A program made the translations under genes and the position numbers. From positions 39,983 through 103,982 of the forward strand of contig JAFRXH010000046.1 in NCBI GenBank assembly GCA_017437785.1: a stretch of DNA of 64,000 nucleotides. The letters are read 5' to 3'. Below the pieces are notes generated by a model. The model made no database searches. It had not been told where the DNA came from and saw nothing but the letters and a program-made list of their open reading frames with translations. How positions within the stretch are numbered: position 1 is the stretch's first letter; each line of letters starts with the position of its first letter. Of this stretch, positions 60,992 through 64,000 are shown in pieces. Source of the stretch: Lachnospiraceae bacterium (lineage in GTDB: Bacteria; Bacillota; Clostridia; Lachnospirales; Lachnospiraceae).

Positions 60992-61939
60992 TTATTCTAT
61001 ATCAGCTGCATCTTCTTCAGCATCCGCCTGCACTGCATCCGTTATCGCAGGGAATACCATGTCTGATACATCACCCAGGTCTTCTCCGTAAAGGATCTTT
61101 GCGATCTCGGAATCACGGTCCAGGATCAGGGTTTTATTGCTGCCCTTAAGAGAAGCCTTGATCGCATCCAGACTTCTGATAAAGTTGTAGAAATCAGCTT
61201 TGTCGGCATCATTATATGCATCGGAAAGGATACGCATGTATTCGGCTTCACCTTCTGCCGTTAAGGTCTCTGCTTCTTTCTTTGCATTTGCAAGAGTAAT
61301 GGCAACCTGTTTATCGGTCTCATTCCTTATCTTCTGCGCTTCAGCCTCACCCTTTGCGGTATAGCCGGCTGCGATATTGCCACGCTCTGATATCATACGC
61401 TCGTAAACCGCTGCCTTGTTATCCTCCGGCAGATCCAGCGCCTTTATCTCTGCGGTAAGTATCTCGATACCGTATCCTGTTATATCGGTATTGGATTTCT
61501 GTGTGATCAGGTTGGTAAGCTCGATACCGCGTGCCTCGATCACCTCATCCTGGGTCATGGAAGAAATGATATTCTTTGTGGCATTGTATACAGCCGCATC
61601 GATACGCTCTTCAGCCCTTGCGCTCACTCCTCCCAGGGTCTGATAATACTTGACCACGTCCTTTACCGTCCAGATAACGTAATCATCGGCGATCATTGAT
61701 TTTTTATCCCTGGTTATGACATCACTCTGGGGAATATCATAGATCCTGTTACCTACATAAATAGCCTGTACATCCTGTATAAAAGGGATCTTAAAATGCA
61801 AGCCTGCATTCGTTTCCACCCTTACAGCTTTTCCGAACTGCTTAACTATCCCTGCATCATTGTACTCTACCGTGTATACCGACGCTCCCAGGGTTATGAG
61901 CGCCAGGATGATAACTATCGCAAGAATTATCTTCTTCAT
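60992..61939 (-). CDS. hflC: SPFH-domain protein HflC
   Basis: A 315-residue protein: an N-terminal TM helix (about 3-22), then an SPFH domain (YNDAGIVKQFGKAVRVETNAG, FKIPFIQDVQAIYVGNRIYD) and a long helical region ending in Asp/Glu. SPFH pairs form large membrane cages; in E. coli HflKC surrounds the FtsH protease. Here it follows hflK by 13 bp and should form the same complex. The acidic tail is typical. Confidence 0.94.
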   Translation of the reverse strand: MKKIILAIVIILALITLGASVYTVEYNDAGIVKQFGKAVRVETNAGLHFKIPFIQDVQAIYVGNRIYDIPQSDVITRDKKSMIADDYVIWTVKDVVKYYQTLGGVSARAEERIDAAVYNATKNIISSMTQDEVIEARGIELTNLITQKSNTDITGYGIEILTAEIKALDLPEDNKAAVYERMISERGNIAAGYTAKGEAEAQKIRNETDKQVAITLANAKKEAETLTAEGEAEYMRILSDAYNDADKADFYNFIRSLDAIKASLKGSNKTLILDRDSEIAKILYGEDLGDVSDMVFPAITDAVQADAEEDAADIE

Positions 61940-61952
61940 TTATATATCCTCC

Positions 61953-62927
61953 TTATTCACTCGCAGTGCCAAAGGAATCCAAAGGCAACATTGTCTGGGT
62001 GCTTCCGTCACTTATGATGACCTTGAGAGAAGGCATCACATCTTCCATCGTCTCATAGAACATACGCTTCTTGGTGATATAAGGATAAAGCTTGTACTGC
62101 TCATACATCTCTTCAAATCTTACCACCTGTCCCTGTGCCTCGGCTATTCTTGACTCCTTAGTTGCTTCTGCTGTCTGCACTATCTTATCCGCATTAGCCT
62201 CAGCAGAAGGAAGCTGTTCGTTCTGATATGCCAGCGCATTGTTCTTTGCCGTATCCGCGCCCTGCTTTGCGGTTTCGACAGCCTTGAATGCCTGCTTGAT
62301 CTCGTCGGTAGGCGGCTCGGAATCCTGAACAGTGATGTTTACCACCGAAAGACCTATGTTATGCTCGGTGAGCTCGCGCATCATATCTTCCTTAACATCC
62401 GCCTGGATCTGTCCCTTTGATGTGGTCATTGCTTCGTCAACAGTATAATCCGCAACAATGGAACGTATGCTCGAAAGTGCGATGTTCTTGAGTATCTCTT
62501 CCGGTTTGTCCGATGAATACAGATAAGCCACGGGATCCGATACCCTGTACTCCAGATAGAAGTCAATATCCAGAAGGTTCAGATCGGAGGTTATCATTAT
62601 ACCGTTGCCCGGATCGGGAATGTTCTGCCCGGAATTATCCAGAGTATATCCCACGCCGGTACCGTGAGTGGTGATATCCACCATCTTCACTCTCTGTACA
62701 AAAGGTATCTTAAAATACAATCCTGCGGTATCGGTTCGTATCACCTTGCCGAACATGGTAACTACCGCATTCTGCTGCTCGGATACGTTATAGAACGATC
62801 CGCTCACTGCGATCATGATCAGAACTATGATCACTATCGCCGGGATCAGCTTCCCAAGCTTCCCCATATTCAGCTTGGGGGGCTCATTGATGATCTTTTT
62901 GTTAAAGTTTTTGAAATCACCTTCCAT
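61953..62927 (-). CDS. hflK: SPFH-domain protein HflK
   Basis: A 324-residue protein with a short cytosolic N-terminus, one TM helix (about 27-47, LIPAIVIIVLIMIAVSGSFY), the SPFH domain (VSEQQNAVVTMFGKVIRTDTAG, FKIPFVQRVKMVDITTHG) and a coiled-coil tail with EANADKIVQTAEATKESRIAEAQG. It lies upstream of hflC in a two-gene operon. AAGGAGG precedes the ATG and the promoter is at 62955. Confidence 0.94.
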   Translation of the reverse strand: MEGDFKNFNKKIINEPPKLNMGKLGKLIPAIVIIVLIMIAVSGSFYNVSEQQNAVVTMFGKVIRTDTAGLYFKIPFVQRVKMVDITTHGTGVGYTLDNSGQNIPDPGNGIMITSDLNLLDIDFYLEYRVSDPVAYLYSSDKPEEILKNIALSSIRSIVADYTVDEAMTTSKGQIQADVKEDMMRELTEHNIGLSVVNITVQDSEPPTDEIKQAFKAVETAKQGADTAKNNALAYQNEQLPSAEANADKIVQTAEATKESRIAEAQGQVVRFEEMYEQYKLYPYITKKRMFYETMEDVMPSLKVIISDGSTQTMLPLDSFGTASE

Positions 62928-62954
62928 AATTTTCTTCCTCCTTTATCCTGTGGC

Positions 62955-62983
62955 ATTATACCCAATCCACAGGAATGTTTCAA
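62955..62983 (-). promoter_or_regulatory. sigma-A promoter of hflK-hflC
   Basis: On the minus strand TTGAAA (62983-62978), 17 bp, TATAAT (62960-62955). The start near 62948 leaves a leader of about 20 nt. Confidence 0.85.
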
Positions 62984-63022
62984 GTATGCGCCGTTAGCAT
63001 TTTTGCTACCTTAAGGTGCCTG

Positions 63023-63898
63023 TCAGAAAATGATCTCAATGATCACTTTTCCCTGCTCATATTTAGCGCTTAACGGACAGTTCATTCTTTCGGCAAACAG
63101 TTTCACTATGGATAAGCCCAGACCCGTAGAATGGTTTCTGGCGCTTTCAACCGTAAAGAAGCGGTCGAAGAGACGGTTAACATCCACCGCTGAAAGCTCC
63201 GCGGAAGAGTTGGATACTGTCAGCTTACCGTTACTTTCCAGAGTGATATTAAGATCGTCATCACTGTATTTTAATGCGTTGCTTAACAGATTCGAGATGA
63301 TGCGTTCAACATAGGAGGGGTAGAGTCTGCGGCTGATCTTTGTTTCGCATATATCCACTTCAGGTTCTATCCCGCGCTTTGAAAAGGCCGGATAATAATT
63401 CATGATGGCATTTTCAAGAACAGTATTTATGCATATCTCCTGTTTATCTTCCCTAATCTCTCCTCCGCTTATGAGGGCGTATTCAAAAAGCTCTTCGGTC
63501 AGTTTCTTCATATGCTCCGCACGCTCGGCTATCACATCAAGATAGTGTTTAAGCTCAGGTGATTTTTCCAACTTTTCGCCCAGTTCCAGATAACCACAGA
63601 TAGCTGTGAGCGGCGTACGCAGATCGTGGGCAATGTTGGTGATCGCCGTTTTGATCTCCGCATCGCCACGCTCATATTTATGAAAAGCCTCCCTGAGGGC
63701 CACCAGCATTTCATTCAGGGCTTTGGTCAGAGCCCTTACTTCCTTATCCCTGCTCGATACGCCTAAAAGCTTATTGCTGTTTAAGCTTATCCTTTCCGAA
63801 AAACCGCATCTCAGCTCTTTGAGCGAAAGACGCATCGCCGTAACTTTCATCAGCAGAAAGATATTTACCGCCACACTCAGAATAAGGATATATTTCAT
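63023..63898 (-). CDS. sensor histidine kinase
   Basis: A 291-residue kinase: a single N-terminal TM helix (about 3-22), a short linker, a HisKA dimerisation domain with phospho-acceptor His in NIAHDLRTPLTAICGYLEL (about 91), the N-box SNLLSNALKYS, F-box-like LFDRFFTVES and G-box STGLGLSIVK of HATPase_c. There is no long outer sensor domain, so it is likely an intramembrane or partner-dependent sensor. CAAGGAG precedes the ATG. The gene just upstream does not look like a response regulator at its C-terminus. Confidence 0.92.
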   Translation of the reverse strand: MKYILILSVAVNIFLLMKVTAMRLSLKELRCGFSERISLNSNKLLGVSSRDKEVRALTKALNEMLVALREAFHKYERGDAEIKTAITNIAHDLRTPLTAICGYLELGEKLEKSPELKHYLDVIAERAEHMKKLTEELFEYALISGGEIREDKQEICINTVLENAIMNYYPAFSKRGIEPEVDICETKISRRLYPSYVERIISNLLSNALKYSDDDLNITLESNGKLTVSNSSAELSAVDVNRLFDRFFTVESARNHSTGLGLSIVKLFAERMNCPLSAKYEQGKVIIEIIF

Positions 63899-63917
63899 AT
63901 GTTGTCTCCTTGACGCA

Positions 63918-64000
63918 TCAGTAATGGATCGGATCGATGGGATTCACCTCGTAATAATATACGACTGCATCATATCTGTCCGCAGGCACGATCTTCATCC
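63918..64000 (-). CDS. C-terminal end of a gene (5' part outside the window)
   Basis: On the minus strand an open frame enters the window and ends at TGA (63918-63920), 19 bp before the histidine kinase start. The visible residues end YYYEVNPIDPIHY, preceded by IVPADRYDAVV. The frame is too short to identify; it does not resemble the winged-helix end of an OmpR-type response regulator. It probably belongs to the same transcript as the kinase. Confidence 0.6.
   Translation of the reverse strand, partial: MKIVPADRYDAVVYYYEVNPIDPIHY

Noticed and set aside
1-64000. tRNA, rRNA, CRISPR arrays, IS elements, phage genes
   Set aside because: None was seen on reading both strands: no cloverleaf, no regularly spaced repeats, no transposase or integrase motifs.

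Overview
The window looks like a chromosomal segment of a Clostridia bacterium, most likely a Lachnospiraceae. The reasons are the intermediate G+C, the strong GGAGG ribosome binding sites, TTG/GTG alternative starts, AddAB in place of RecBCD, an AspRS plus GatCAB pair, a long PPi-dependent phosphofructokinase, an ECF thiamine S-component under a TPP riboswitch, and many GGDEF/HD-GYP/zinc-ribbon membrane proteins of clostridial type. This taxonomy is inference; no rRNA, tRNA, CRISPR array, IS element or phage gene was seen.

Layout. 1-4.2 kb: 3' end of a right-handed beta-helix protein, a MATE exporter and a Thr/Pro-linker lipoprotein. 4.2-8.5 kb (minus): a GH13 glycosidase followed by a duplicated two-gene module of zinc-ribbon membrane proteins and single-TM partners. 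8.6-12 kb: a DUF3810-type membrane metalloprotease that appears to be translated from a leaderless message, a macrodomain protein and a second MATE exporter. 12-22 kb (minus): the most unusual region, one tightly coupled operon of a GNAT acetyltransferase, five consecutive B12-binding-type radical SAM proteins, a FemAB/BioF2-like acyltransferase and an LRR lipoprotein, driven by a clear promoter whose -35 box lies in the T-tract of the pta terminator. 22-24.7 kb: pta, metY and a small basic protein.

24.8-33.6 kb (minus): methyltransferase, CMP-sugar synthetase, Gfo/Idh and SDR genes (a partial nonulosonate/glycan sugar cassette), then iorA-iorB-paaK (aryl-pyruvate to aryl-acetyl-CoA to aryl-acetate) and a zinc-ribbon/membrane protein pair. 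33.7-40.3 kb (plus, with one minus gene): a cytosolic ParB-like/BMP fusion with a metallophosphoesterase, hisC with a small multidrug export protein, a HAD-CPBP protease fusion (minus), and TPP riboswitch-thiT. 40.3-55.7 kb (minus): aspS-gatC-nucleoside hydrolase-like-gatA-small Cys-rich protein-gatB-addB-addA followed by an HD-GYP phosphodiesterase.

55.8-64 kb: an XRE regulator with direct repeats upstream, an EamA transporter, a decayed membrane/EAL protein, pfp, a PurF-like protein that lacks the glutaminase cysteine, hflK-hflC, a sensor histidine kinase and the 3' tip of another gene. Promoters where visible follow TTGAAA or TTGTTT, 17 bp, TAWAAT or TATATT. The best candidate for an undescribed system is the five-gene radical SAM array with its two acyltransferases (about 12.0-22.0 kb); the duplicated zinc-ribbon module at 4.2-6.9 kb is second.
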